A DNA stretch of 64,000 bases from NCBI RefSeq assembly GCF_036373705.1, contig NC_089858.1, forward strand, positions 17,171,749-17,235,748. Direction: 5' to 3'. The translations under genes were made by a program, and so were the position numbers. Under the pieces are notes generated by a model. It saw only the letters and a list, made by a program, of their open reading frames with translations, was not told the DNA's origin and ran no database searches. Origin of the DNA: Amia ocellicauda. Its lineage: Eukaryota > Chordata > Actinopteri > Amiiformes > Amiidae. Of the stretch, positions 1 to 13,000 are shown one piece after another (the first letter of the stretch is position 1; every line of letters starts with the position of its first letter).

Positions 1-1077
1 AGTGGGAAAACTGTGTTTGTCATCTAAAGAAACAATTCACTGGAGAGTCATCTGTTTGAGCTTTAGTGGGGAATGTGTGCCTTAGACTGACTCCTACCAC
101 ACTGAATATACAGTAGCACAACAGTAGTAGAAGTAGGGACCACAAACCTTAGCACGCGAAACACGAAAAACACACAACTGAATGAATACATTTTATTCTG
201 TAAGAAAAAGAAAATGGCAAAGTGGTCTTGATCAAAAAACAAGAACAACACAACCATCATCAGTTTCACAAAAACTCAATTAGAGACTGATTTTTTGTTA
301 ATGAGATTTTGCATTCGCCAAAGCATTGTCAAACACACATCCAACTGAGTAGATAACCAAACAAAACCACAACAAAAATCCAGGGATTGATATTTCTGTA
401 ATAAATTATGAGACTGAATGGAGAACACAGCGCTAGCTAGGCCAGGAAGCCAGTGTGATGCAGGGTGTGAAGCTTGGAATCACACACAATGAGGTCATTC
501 ATATTAAGGTGACCAACCCTCGTGTGTGGAGCGTGTGGGCTCTTCAAGTATGGGGCTGTCCTTGTGCTGCCTGATTTGTGAATTGAGTTTGATGCTGAGT
601 CAGAGCCTGCTCTGAGATGAGGTCATAGAAGCTGTTTCACCGAATGGCAGGGCGCGGCCTGGTCCAGCCCGAGAGGACAGGACAGGGTTTCAGCATCTGC
701 CTCCAAGAGCTCAGCAGTGTTTGTGCAACTATTGTCACCGACTCCTAGCTTTAGTTGTGTGTGTGTGTTTGAAAAGGAATACATTTTATTTTTAAATAAG
801 TGCTCTCCAATTGTATACAAACTCACACTCACACACATACATACATGCACACACACATACATACACCACCCTTTGATATGTTCCCTATCTGTTATTTTCT
901 TCTCTCTTTCAAAAGGCAAATGAAAAGGGGAAAGTGTGCAAGACAGAAGATCGGGGAGGTGCAGAGAGCCGGTGTGCTCGAGGTAGTCTCCGTGACGGGG
1001 CCCAGTGCAAGCCCTTCTCTGGGGAACCGTCCCGGTCTTCAGTGCGAAAGGTTTCAGTGTCATAACTGCAGCTGGAG
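1..1077 (-). other. nlrc5: NLRC5 3' UTR and downstream flank
   Basis: No further coding segment is seen. On the minus strand AATAAA signals lie at 790-785 and 197-192, both in the context ATACATTTTATT on the plus strand. The first would give a 3' UTR of about 300 nt, the second about 900 nt. A CA-rich run lies at about 829-862. Confidence 0.55.
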
Positions 1078-1159
1078 TCAGCAGGAAGAAAAGTTCAGCC
1101 GAGGATCTTTTTCCTGAAGATACGGGAAGTCGTCCTTGTTGATCTTGTTTCCCCACAGC
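1078..1159 (-). CDS. nlrc5: NLRC5 last coding exon and stop
   Basis: The exon follows the acceptor CTTGCAG and encodes RLWGNKINKDDFPYLQEKDP followed by RLNFSSC and a TGA stop at 1080-1078. It matches the human C-terminus RLWNNPIP...EPRLDF in order and length, but ends some 10 residues earlier than the human protein. Confidence 0.9.
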
Positions 1160-4100
1160 CTGCAAGCACGCAGTGAAACATCATTACATCATCATTATTA
1201 TTATCATCATCATTATTAGTGTTATTAGTGTATCAGTGATAGAATTAGGTTCAAATTACAAAGTGTATCAGGTGCATTTCAGCATGTTCTCCTTCTTCCA
1301 TGAGTATGTGCACATCCTTATCTGCAGCTACCTGAACCCCTGCTTACAGCTCTCTCTCTCTCTCTCACACACACACACAAACACAGTTATGTTAATCTCC
1401 TTGTTTATCAACAGTGACAGCAACGTCTCCATCCGACAGCTGACAAGGGAGACAAAATCACTTTGCATTAAATAGCCAGTATTGCATCCCCTGGCAGTAT
1501 CCGCAGATGTGTTTTAAAATGTTTACCTTATAACTTCAATGGAAGAGCAAGATTTCAATCTCGCCGCGATGGCTTCAGCTCCGATGATTGTAATTGCGTT
1601 TCGCTCCAAACTGGAAAAGATTTGAATTTGGTGAAGATGCTGGTGACATTTACATGTCATTACTAGGTGATTGGCTATATAGAACACTATTTAAAAAAAT
1701 CAAATTAAAATAACACAGTACCAGGTGTATTAATACAATCCCCCTGAAAGCCACTCTGTGCATTTAGCTAATTCATGTAGTAAAGACCAATGTTTTTAAA
1801 AAAGCAGACATTCAGTATTGCCAGCTATTTAAAGACTTTCCAAAATAGCCCTTAATGATCTCTGAAACACCATACAAAATTAGCTGTATTAATATTAATA
1901 ATAATATATTAGATATAAATTATGAACATGGAAAATTATGGTTTAATTAGTGTGAAAATACACATATTTCAGGACTCTGGAAAAAACCACCTTCACTTAT
2001 TTCAAAGGGTTTCACTGAATCTGATACTTACTCCAGGCTCCTGAGTCTCTGGCACCTTGGCAGAACCTCGGCTAGTTTGTGGGCACTGTCATCTCCTATG
2101 CTGTTCCACGACAAACTGAAATCAGCAGCAACACAAAGCGATGGTGTTAATATCAAGTCCTTGTATGATCTGAGAAAGTGCACATCTCTTTATAGGATGG
2201 AGTCATTTACAACCTGTACAAAACATGAATAATAAACCCAAACCCCACCACCTCCACTTGAGTGGTTTCCCTCCCCTCTCTCCCTCAGGTGAGAGGCATC
2301 AGTCTGGGCTGACGTCAGCGTGGTGGCCATTCTGGGTCATCGCAGTGAAGCCAGACTGCAGACCCTGCCCGGCTGGGAGAGGGCATCACACTCACTTGAC
2401 TTCCTCCACACGGACACAGTGGCCGAGGCTGCCAGCCAGACGCACGGACCCATCTGGGCTCAGCTCAGTCAGCTTCAGACTGTGGAGACAAGTAAAGCCA
2501 TCTCAGCACCACAGCTGCACACGCTTTACTATGACCCACACTGAACCAGACACGAATGCACCCGCTGCTCTGATCAGAAGAGGGATGAATCTGAAATGCA
2601 CTCACTCAAGTTTCTTCAAGGACTTAATTTGGACCAGGGCGTCTGAGAGGCTCACCGCTCCATCTCTCCCAATTATGTTTTCTGCCAGGCTGTGAAATCA
2701 AGAGGCAGTGGTTGGGGCTTGGTGTGTAAAAGGAAAAGGAATGGCCTATGTGTTTGTACTGATGCATACAAAGACTTCTGTATGTTAAAATAATAATAGG
2801 GATCACAATGTAAAATAATGGGCACCAATTCCCAATGAAATGATGTATGAATAGCACAGGAATAACACATGAATACCTGATGCACTTCATATGAGTTCTG
2901 CCTTTAATCACAAGAATAACGAGGTGAGGATCAGGGTTTGGGAGAGGGGGACAGGCTAGATTTGGGGTCAGGGCTTATACAGGTGTTCAGCATCAGAACT
3001 CAGTAGAAGTACATGAGGCATTCATGTGTTATTCGTGTGGGATCCATACATTCATTCATTAAGAATTTGTGTCCATTATTGTAAAATGTGACCATAATAA
3101 TAATAATAATAATAACACACTGAACTTGGGCCTCCTTTCTCTATGACTAAAGCCGGGCAGATGTTGAGTCTGAGGCGAGCAGGGGGTTGTATTTACCTGA
3201 TCTCTTCCAGGTTTTTACAAGCAGGAAACACTTGGGACAGGCACGCCCCCCCCATCGGACCGATACGATTGGACTGTAGGCTGCAGAGAAACAGGACTGG
3301 GTGAGCGGAGTCAGTAGAGCAGCCGTAACAGGAGAGAGAGAGAGCTTACAGAGAGATTTTACTTTTTTTTTAAATGCAAGGATGTACAGCACTAGAACAA
3401 AAACATAGATACATAGACACATGCATGCTACATCTCCCTTGGACTAGACAACACTAATTATTCTGACTCCTATGGACTGAGTCGGTATTGCCTCTAAGGA
3501 CAGGAAAGCACACACTTACATCAGCACTCTCAGGCGTGGCATTGCCGGCAGCACTTCAGACAGCTTGCCCGCCGTGGTATCCCCGATGCTGTTCCTCGCA
3601 AGGCTGCGCACAAAGGGACAAGCTTTAGGGCTGTAGTGTCTGAACTGCGTGCGCTCGGTCACTGTGCATCAGCCAGCTAGCGATACTCAACAGGAGCTCT
3701 GGCACCATCGCAGAGACCTGTGGCCAATGTCTCCAGAGCGTCCAGTCTTCATCACAGCACCACTCGCCGTGAGCAGATTGAAAATACAGGTTTATTCACT
3801 ATGCGATGTCAGTCACCTTTGGGTTTTGACTTGCAATGCTACATGTAGGGCCCTGTGTATTGCCTGACTCGTTTGGTTTTTAAAAACTGTATTCCAGTCA
3901 TGCAGAACACAGGACCCCAGCTACAGCCAGATGTAAATCAACAGGAAGTCTAAGGGGGGATTTTTAAAACGTAGCCTTAGGGAGTCGAGAAATAAAGCCC
4001 GTCTGAATCATGGATGCAGAACACGGACCAGACTAACGGACGGACAGTACGAACGACCTCATGAACACCCGTCCCTTTTTCCACACTCACTTGATCTCCT

Positions 4101-6994
4101 CGAGTAACCTGCAGCCGACCAGGGCCTCCGTCAGTCTCACCCCTCCGGTTTCACCGATCTTGTTCTCGGAGAGGCTACCAGGACACAGGACAGTTTTGCT
4201 GAGTTTGTTTCAGTGGAGAGAGCATCATAACTCACTGTCAACTCTGCCTTGGGGCTCATTTCTCAGGGAGACCTTAGTGCTACAGCAAATTTACATTGCT
4301 CCTCAATTCTGCTAGGGGCCCAGTCCCAGGGAAGCAATGTTTTATTTATGTCATTTTTTGTTTATTGGATTTTTTAGCCATTAGTCCCACAAAGGCGTGT
4401 AGAGTTCGGAGCTGAGATTGGGGTGTCATCTTATAGAGAAATCTGACACTTTCACAGTGACTTATGCTGCCTGTCTTAATATCTAAATCGGGGGATTGCT
4501 GAACAGCTGCAGAGTCTACCTGATCTTCCTCAGCCGGTCCCAGGCCGGGATGTGGCAGGCCAGCTCCAGTATGCCCTTATCACCCATTCTGATCTCATTT
4601 AAACTGCAGGGGGAAAACACAGCAAGAACACAGAGGAGTTCATCAACAACACGCTTGGAATGTAAATCCTCAGACACGGCCAACCTACTTCGACGACTCA
4701 CACACAGGCCAGTCTGTCTGAATGAACGTTTTGATTTCTTGATCTACTCTTGCTATTTTGTGCTTCGTAACACTGTCATGCCTGCTGTGAGATACGGGAC
4801 ATCTGACGGCTACGCTTGTACCAACACAGCCTGAGGTAGGGCAGGGCACTCACGCGATTTCCTCAATCCCACGCCACGTCCGCATGGAGCCCAGCACTCC
4901 CAGCACTGCTTGGCTTCCTTCCTCTGGACTGCTGGTGATCTTGTTCAGACTGGAATAAAACATATTAAAAAAGGTCATTATAAAAACACCTGCAGCGCTG
5001 TATTTGATCTGCAAACAGCACGAAACACACAATGCTTTAGGAGGCAGCTTGTGCCGTGAGGACTAAAGTCTTAATCAGCAGTCTCTCAAAGGACAATGCC
5101 ATAAAACATTGATTCGAGGTGATTTAATTACAATTCTATAAAGCTTTCTATGTGTGTGTCATAAATGTTAATTGTGTTATTTTCAGGGGCATTATTCAGA
5201 GGAACAATCTCACCCATACCAATTAAATTTTGTTTAATTTGAATTACCAAGGTAATTGATTTCTGCTAATTGCCCTAATATGTAAAGTAGGCATTTAAAC
5301 AATCCTTAGAACAAAGTGAAACAAAGTGAAAACCCGGCTGGGAACTGGAATTGCCCACTGCATTACAGGAGCACCATGGCGAGCATCAGCCGAGCATCCT
5401 GCGTGCTTTACTTACGTTAACCTCTTCACTGACGCCATGCGCCCAAGTCCAGCAGCCAGGCAGGCCATCCCCCTGTCGTCCAGCTGCACAGAGTCTAAGC
5501 TGAAAAACGCATGGAGGGGAAGGGGAGGAGAGGGCTTTTACAAATGAGCTGCCAGTGCATGTACAATATTCCACAACAGTCTTTCCAGAAATCGTCTGCA
5601 GCAGTACAGTGGAGAATGAGGCCCTCTAGTGGCCACAGCAGGGGTCCAAAACACAAGCAGAAACAGAAAGCGAAACCAGACACATCAAAACAACAATCTT
5701 GGAGAAATCCCCTAAAACTGGTTTTGCAATCAGTTGTGTTTTTATAGTTCATCTCAGTGAAGGTGAATGAAGTGGCTGCTCTATATGCGTATAACTACCA
5801 GTAACTGAAACGCCTTGTTTGTTGAGTCAACAGTGCAGGATTCATAATAGAGAAAATAAAATGGCATCTTACTTGAGCTCCTCTAGGGCAGGGCACTGGC
5901 ACAGCCCCTGGACGAGCTGGAATCCTACCATGGGCGTCAGACAACAGCAATGGGAAAAACTGAAAGAGAGAGGGGGGAAGGGGGTAATAATATCATCCTG
6001 CCAGATAGCCAGAGTCACACTGTAAGATGCCAAACATAACCACTTGTGATGTCTGTGTTCTGAATATATGGATGCATGGATTTGTATTGTATAGCAGCTT
6101 TAGCAAAACCTACATTCAAGTCTCAGGTACAAAAATAAACATAAGCATTCTTGTGTTTCATAGTTTGAGAGGGAGAACCTATTGACACACTAAGCCTGTT
6201 CTTCCCAGGGTAGAGAGACCGAAGGCTGAGCTCCAATACATACTTTATGCCCTTCAGGTGTCGCAGTGTTGGGAGGACTCTCGCCAGCGCCTTGGCCCCT
6301 TCATCGCCAATCTTGTTGTGAGAGAAGCTGTGGAGGGAACAGAGCAGGGCTGTGTTTGTAACACCTGTCATTGTTTGTGTGCATCGCCACAGCACTGTTT
6401 ATCACATCCACATCCGGGGCCATGTCTCAGTCTGAACTGTCCCGGGCCCCAGCTTTCCGACCCCGGATTCACATTTGTCAGTCCACAAATTCCAAATGCA
6501 TGTGCAGCTGGAGTATTGCTTTTAACACCATTCATGAGGAAGATTATAGAAAAGGAGCGATGCATTTGGCACAAAGGAGCGTTTTAAGCTTGTGTCAGCT
6601 GTGAAGGACCAAGCAACACCTATAGCAGAGGAGTGGAGGAAGCCCCTTACTTCAAGCTCTGGATGTTGGAACAGCAGTTCAGTCCTATAGCCAGCAGGTG
6701 GATCTCACACTCTGTGGTCTGCTTGGACTCGAGGCTGTAACAAAGAGAATTTCCCTTATAAGACAGGAGATTCAGCAAGGCCATCAGAAACAACACAGAG
6801 CCTTCAGAATGCATGTGTGCGGTACAGCTGACTAAAACAGGGTACCTGAGCTTTTTCAAGTGTGTGAAGGCGGGGAGGACAGATAACAAAGTTTTAGCCC
6901 CTTCTGCGCCAATGCTGTTGTGGGACAGACTGGAAGAAAGAGGGAGAAGATCAGAGCTGCTCACAACAGGATATGACTTCTCCAGGTAGTGACT

Positions 6995-7033
<39 letters not shown>

Positions 7034-10000
7034 GCGCATGCATACTGCCTGTGAAGTGACAGGCCACGGATGGATGCCCAAGAGAAAGCATATTGCCTCA
7101 ACACTCACTCTAACTCCTGGAGCTGGGGACAATGTTGGCTGACCTCCTGAAGGAAGGACAGGTGATGTCCTTGCAGTCCACAGTCCACAAAGCTGTTGGA
7201 CACACACAAGCCAGCAGGGTCACACTGCAGCCACAGAATCACAGAACATTAACCACGACAACAAAAATATGTTTTTCAGGCAGGTGTTAGTTAAAAAGAA
7301 AGAAAGGAAAAAGCAAAAACCCATTGCAGACAATGGTCAAGGTGGGACCTGTTCCCCTGTAGGTTCAGCTGCAAAAAGTGCTAAGCCCTGCTGTACCCCC
7401 ACCATGTGTGTGTAATGGAGGAGGCAGTGCCCATCTCTCACCTGAGTGACTTCACCGCCGACGTGGAGCTCGGTCCCCCCAGGCCCCCATCTCTACAGCA
7501 AAAAACACGCAGCACATACCATTAGAGCCTCAGTGTCATGCAGTGTCCCGTGTCTCAATCCACCACATACCACGACACTGTCCACTCATAGCATTGTGTG
7601 TGTGTGTGTGAGGGCTGTTATACACAGGACACCTCTCAGCTGCAGTGTCCGGGGAGGCAGGCAGCTGACTTACCTTGGGAAGTCCCTCTCCTGCTCTGTG
7701 CATGGTGGACAGCTCCCCATCGTGATGTGGAGAGTGTTCCTGTTGACCCTGGAAATGAGCAGCAGGCATCCAGACCCAAATAAAAACATCAACAACACAC
7801 ACACACATATATATTTTTACTTTTAAAACTATGGCCAGTATTAAGTATAGCTTCATTATTACTTACAAGACTTAAATACACTTCCTGGCTCAATTCATCC
7901 CTACAACGCTCACTGACTACCACTAAGTGTGTGTTTTTAAAGGTGCTCATTTTTTAATGTTTGCTTCCCCAGACATCGATTCCTCTTGGAAACAGGGCAT
8001 CATCAGCTGTATAACCCTGTACATATTATGAGAAACTATAGAAATACCACTTACTGCAGGGTGACACAGTATGTTACCTTCCACGACAACCACATGGTGA
8101 GCAGCTGTTTCCTGCAGCACCAAAATATAAGCAGCTCTGATTTCTACTTCCATTGTAATATGTTTTTGTTTGATCATATCATACTGGACTCAAAAGCAGT
8201 TACAGTCAAGTGAGGATGGTCCTGCCAGTGAGTATTCAGTGAATAATGAGGGAACAAATTAAAATAACTGAGATTGCAGTTATTGTTTTCTACTGCCACC
8301 CAGTTGCTTTGCCTTTGGCAGGCTCACCGTATCTCCTGTATGTTGTGATTCAGGTCCAGACATTGGGACACCAGGACAGCTGCCTCTCCAGCTGTAATCC
8401 ATGACTCCCTCACTCTGATACACAGGACAAGCAAGTTAGAGACCAGCAGAGATCACACACACTTGCACACACATGCACATACATGTACACACACACAGGT
8501 ACATGCACTGACACACATCCGTATACACACTCAAATATCATCTTTCCGCCTGCAACATAATTAATGTCAGAAATGCACTTTCCTTACCTCAGGGACAGCA
8601 TTTTAGGACAGTTTCTCAGCTCCTGCACTAGGTTCACAATCACCTCCCTGCTAATGCCATTGTTTCTTATCCTAACGAAGGCAAATGGAGAAAAAGCAAA
8701 ACAAATTCAGGAGGTCACACACACTGCACGTGTTTAATATTCAGCTGCACAAGGGCTTCCCTAGAACAGGGGAGGCCAGCCTCTGTACCTCCCAGAGAGC
8801 CATGGGGCCTTTTAGTTTTTGTTCTCTTAAATTAGTTAATGGTTGGGCTTAATTATTGACCAATTCCCTGCGTTCAGGGTGTCCAGTGAGTAATGAGTTT
8901 GAGAGGCCTGAAAACCCTGCAGGGTTGTGGCTCTCCAGGGGAACAGGGTTGGTCAGCCCGGCCCCGGAGTCCTGTGGTCACCACTTACTCCAATCTCTGC
9001 AGGGAGCCCAGTCTGGCCAGGGTGTTTTTGAGTGTCTGCAAGCCCTCGCTGTGGAGGGTGTTGTCACACATTCTGAGAAAGGGATCAGAGGAGAGGGAAA
9101 AGAGAGAGAAAGAGAGAGAGAAACCCCTCATCAGACCACTGTCGGATCACTGTATTCCTGAAGAGAGCAGGACAGCACAGAATCACACAGACATACAGAT
9201 GGGGTCCAAACAGTGCGGACCAATTCACCAATGCAATCAATTCCCCTGAAATCACAAACCTCATCCATACCTTAACGCCATTCCACCCAAACCAGACTGA
9301 CATAAACCAGGCAGTTCAATAGATCAATGACATATTCCAAAAAGCTGCGATTAAGGCTTAACTCAAAAAAGTAAACAAAACTAACATCCAACCAAAAGCA
9401 GCTGAGAAATGGTTTGATGACGAATGCAAAAACCAGAGAAAAACAACTACCAAACCAAAAACATCAGGCACAAAAAAACCCTGATTTACATTTAATGTTA
9501 CCTATTTGAAATCTGCCGGTTGCAAAATCTCTCAGTGCTAACAGCTTCAAGTGTTTTGGTAAGGCATGACTGCGCTTCGATGTAGGTCCTAAAACAGGAT
9601 CAATTATGTCTGCGAGGTTAAATATGCTGAGCTCAGATTGAGCCCTGATCCGTTTAGTACAACACAACTGAGATCAAGATCAAGATCAGATCCCGTTAGT
9701 ACAACCCGCCCCTGGTGTAAAATATTCAACAGTGTGATGCAGCCCATTGCGCTGTACGGCAGTGAAGTGTGGGGTCCACTCAGTCAGCAAGACTACACCA
9801 AATGGGAAAAACACCCAGCAGAAACCCTGCAGTCTGAGTTCTGTAAAATCATAATACAAGTACAGAGAAACACTTCCAAATATGGAGGGTGATCAGTGCC
9901 AAAATTAAGATGAATGTGATTATGAACATGAAGAGGATTATGAAGATGAACATGAAGAGGATTATGAACGTGAATATTAAGAGGATTATGAAGATGATTA

Positions 10001-13000
10001 TATGCATTGGATTAGCCAATAAGCACACTGGCTATCACCCCCTAGCTCTGACTGACAGAGTTCAATGTTTTGTCACATTGATAAAGAAAAAGAAATACAA
10101 GAGACGCTACGAAATGTAGAAGCGCACTGACAAATGTGAATAGCAAAGAGACAAACAGGGAATAAATATATACATGTTGAAACTAATGCATGAATAAATA
10201 AATGTTGAAATACATAAACAAATAAATAGATGAATAAATAAATAGATAGGCCTAAATGTCCATGTATTTGTTTAATCATGTATTTATTTTCAATGTGTAT
10301 TTATTTTAAATTTCAGTATGGATAGTCCTCCATACTCTGAAACCATGTAACTCCATGAAATTAAATATATTTGTAAAAAATGTATATACCTAAAAAACAT
10401 CATCCATACATCATAATTCGAACCCACAAAATCCCAGTGATGATGATGAGGATGAAGATGCAGACTGTCAGCTTTTACAATGTTGCCATAGAAAGTCGTC
10501 GGAAGTCAGACGCAGAGCGATGGCGGACAGATGTGTTTCAATGGAAGTTAAAACCTAATAGTTTCCATATTGTATTTTGTTTGTTTTTATTCGGGACATT
10601 TTACAGAGACACATCTACTCGCTCACACGGTATCTATAGATAAAGGGAGGTGTTAAATTAAGTCCTACATTTTACTATATTGCATTTATTTTAGGCTTTA
10701 TACAATGTATTGTGGAGCTATAGAACACATACATATACAGATATAGGTAGGCTATATGTAGTGGTTAAGGCACACAACTGTGAGACTGATATTTTGTGGG
10801 TTCGAATTATGATGTATGGATGATGTTTTTTAGGTATATACATTTTTTACAAATATATTTAATTTCATGGAGTTACATGGTTTCATGGTTTCTTTTTCAA
10901 TGTGACAAAACATTGAACTCTGTCAATCAGAGCTAGTGGGTGGTAGCCAGTGTGCTTATTGGCTAATCCAATGCATATAATCATCTTCATAATCATCTTC
11001 ATGTTAATGTTAATAATCATCTTCATGTTCATCTTCATAATCATCTTCATGTTCATTTTCATAATCATCTTCATGTTCATTTTCATAATCATCTTCATGT
11101 TAATGTTAATTATCATCTTCATAATCATCTTCATGTTCATCTTCATGTTCATAATCATCTTCATGTTCATCTTAATTTTGGCACTGATCACCCTCCATAC
11201 CCAACAACGCATGCAGGGCAGAATTAGGCAGATGTCCATTTCTCATCAATATTCAAAAAAGAGCACTCAAATTTCGAAATCACCTAAAAATCAGCCCCCG
11301 AGACTCACTACAACATAAAGCCCTAAATACCCCAGAGCTGAGCCCAGAGAAGAGTCCCCTCCGTCAGCTGGCCCTGAAGCCGACAGCACTGACCCCCCAG
11401 CACTGCTGAACAACAGCCAATCAGAGCCAAGCAAATTATAGAACAAACCAAAACCTCCTATCTGGATCAATGCGTCAATTAAACCAAATCCCAAAGTAAA
11501 CTGGATTGCCTTAAACTTAGAATACACCCTGGCAGGGTATCTCTTCACTGTCAGAGATTCGAAGCAGAGTCGGATCCTGACCAAGTACAGGCTCAGTGAC
11601 CACAGCCTGGCCATAGAGACGGGCCGACACAGACACACCTGGCTGCCCAGAGAGGAGCGGCGCTGTGTCACTGAGAGACTGGAGAGGTGGACAGAGATGC
11701 ACTTCCTCCTGCACTGCAATAAATATGCCCAGATAAGGGACATATTCTTTAATACAATAATAAATGCCCACCCAATCTTTGATTAAATGGATAATTAAGA
11801 AAAACTGTCAGTCCTCCTGGCTGCCCAATACTTCGCCGCCTGCCACAGCCTGAGGGGCACGACGTGACACTCTGCACACAAGCACAGGCTGGCAGAGCAA
11901 TTGAAAATAATCATTTCTGATGTATATTCTTGTTATTTCTGTGTTTGATAAAAACAAACACAAAGGTAAATTGTTTATGTATATTAAGATTACTATCTTT
12001 ATTCTTTCTTTCTATATATAAAATATAATTTATAGCCATTTTCTTAATTTTTTCTATACTTTAATACATCTTACAAAGCATTGTGATTTATTATTTTATT
12101 TATTTTCCACACATGTGTATAATGTCCAATTGCTTTGGCAACACAGATTTGTTTGTCATGCCAATAAAGCTCCTTACATTGAAAAAAATTGAAAATTCAG
12201 AAAGAGAGAGGGTCATTAATCGCCAGCTCTCGCCACACTTCTCCCTGCTGTTCCTCCACACGTTCTCACTCCGGGGCACCAATGGACACACAGACGTAGT
12301 TCACAATTCTTTCACTCGTTTCTCTTTCTTCATACGCTTTTCTGTAATTGACACACTTACTCTAGTTTGACTAACTGGGCGCACTTATCGAGAATGTCAG
12401 CGAGTTTTGCGAGATGCTCCTTGGTGAAACTGCATTCTCTGAGGCTGAGAGAAAGAGAAGGGTCGGGGTTAACATCTGGGACATTTTGTGACCCATTTTT
12501 ACAGTGAATGCTAATCAATCAACTATAATAATAATAATTATAATAATAATAATAATAATAATATGTACATACCTGATTCTTCTTGCTATTGTACAATGAG
12601 CTTTGGTCTCATACACAGAGTGGCTGTCTTGTACAATACTCCTGCAAAACAGCACACACAGACAAGATGTCTTGGCTTTGTCACATTCCTGTTGCACACT
12701 GGGAATCTATACATCACCTGCTAATTCCCATGGTAATTAACCTTGTACAAACCTCGCAAAACAATGTGCAGAGCTAGAAATATGAAAAAACAAGCACAAC
12801 TGAGATGACAACTGCAGAATTTCTAGAGCTGGGTTCTTGCTGTTACACAAAATTCTGCCCCCCTGATTATAAGCTTTCTATTGGATGGTATTACAGTCTT
12901 GTTATACATTTGTCATTACTGTGTTACAGCCCTGCGGTTTTACCTGACGCCTTGGTGTTCATCTTCATCTTGCATAAATCGAATCAGGGACTTTTCCTCC

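Larger units (their letters stand above)
9190..12205 (+). mobile_element. Degenerate non-LTR retrotransposon (LINE), interrupted by a palindromic insertion
   Basis: The plus strand shows broken reading frames typical of a fish LINE. At about 9200-9450 is a segment ending KAAEKWFDDECKNQRK. At about 9710-9880 is CKIFNSVMQPIALYGSEVWG. After the insertion come NNACRAELGRCP and IQKRALKF at about 11200-11290, then at 11500-11730 a stretch related to the C-terminal region with its Cys/His block. The 3' tail ATGCCAATAAAGC is at about 12158-12170. Stops and frameshifts show it is dead. It lies antisense in an NLRC5 intron. Confidence 0.7.

Noticed and set aside
10757-10815. A functional tRNA gene
   Set aside because: Only the A and B boxes are present. 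Acceptor and anticodon stems do not pair, so it is at most a SINE head.
10883-11318. Met/Lys/Asn-rich and Ile/Phe-rich frames on both strands
   Set aside because: They are translations of the tandem ATGAAGATGAAC array in the palindrome arm, not genes.
12525-12565. Regular short repeats that might suggest a CRISPR array
   Set aside because: They are simple AAT microsatellite without spacers, in a vertebrate genome.
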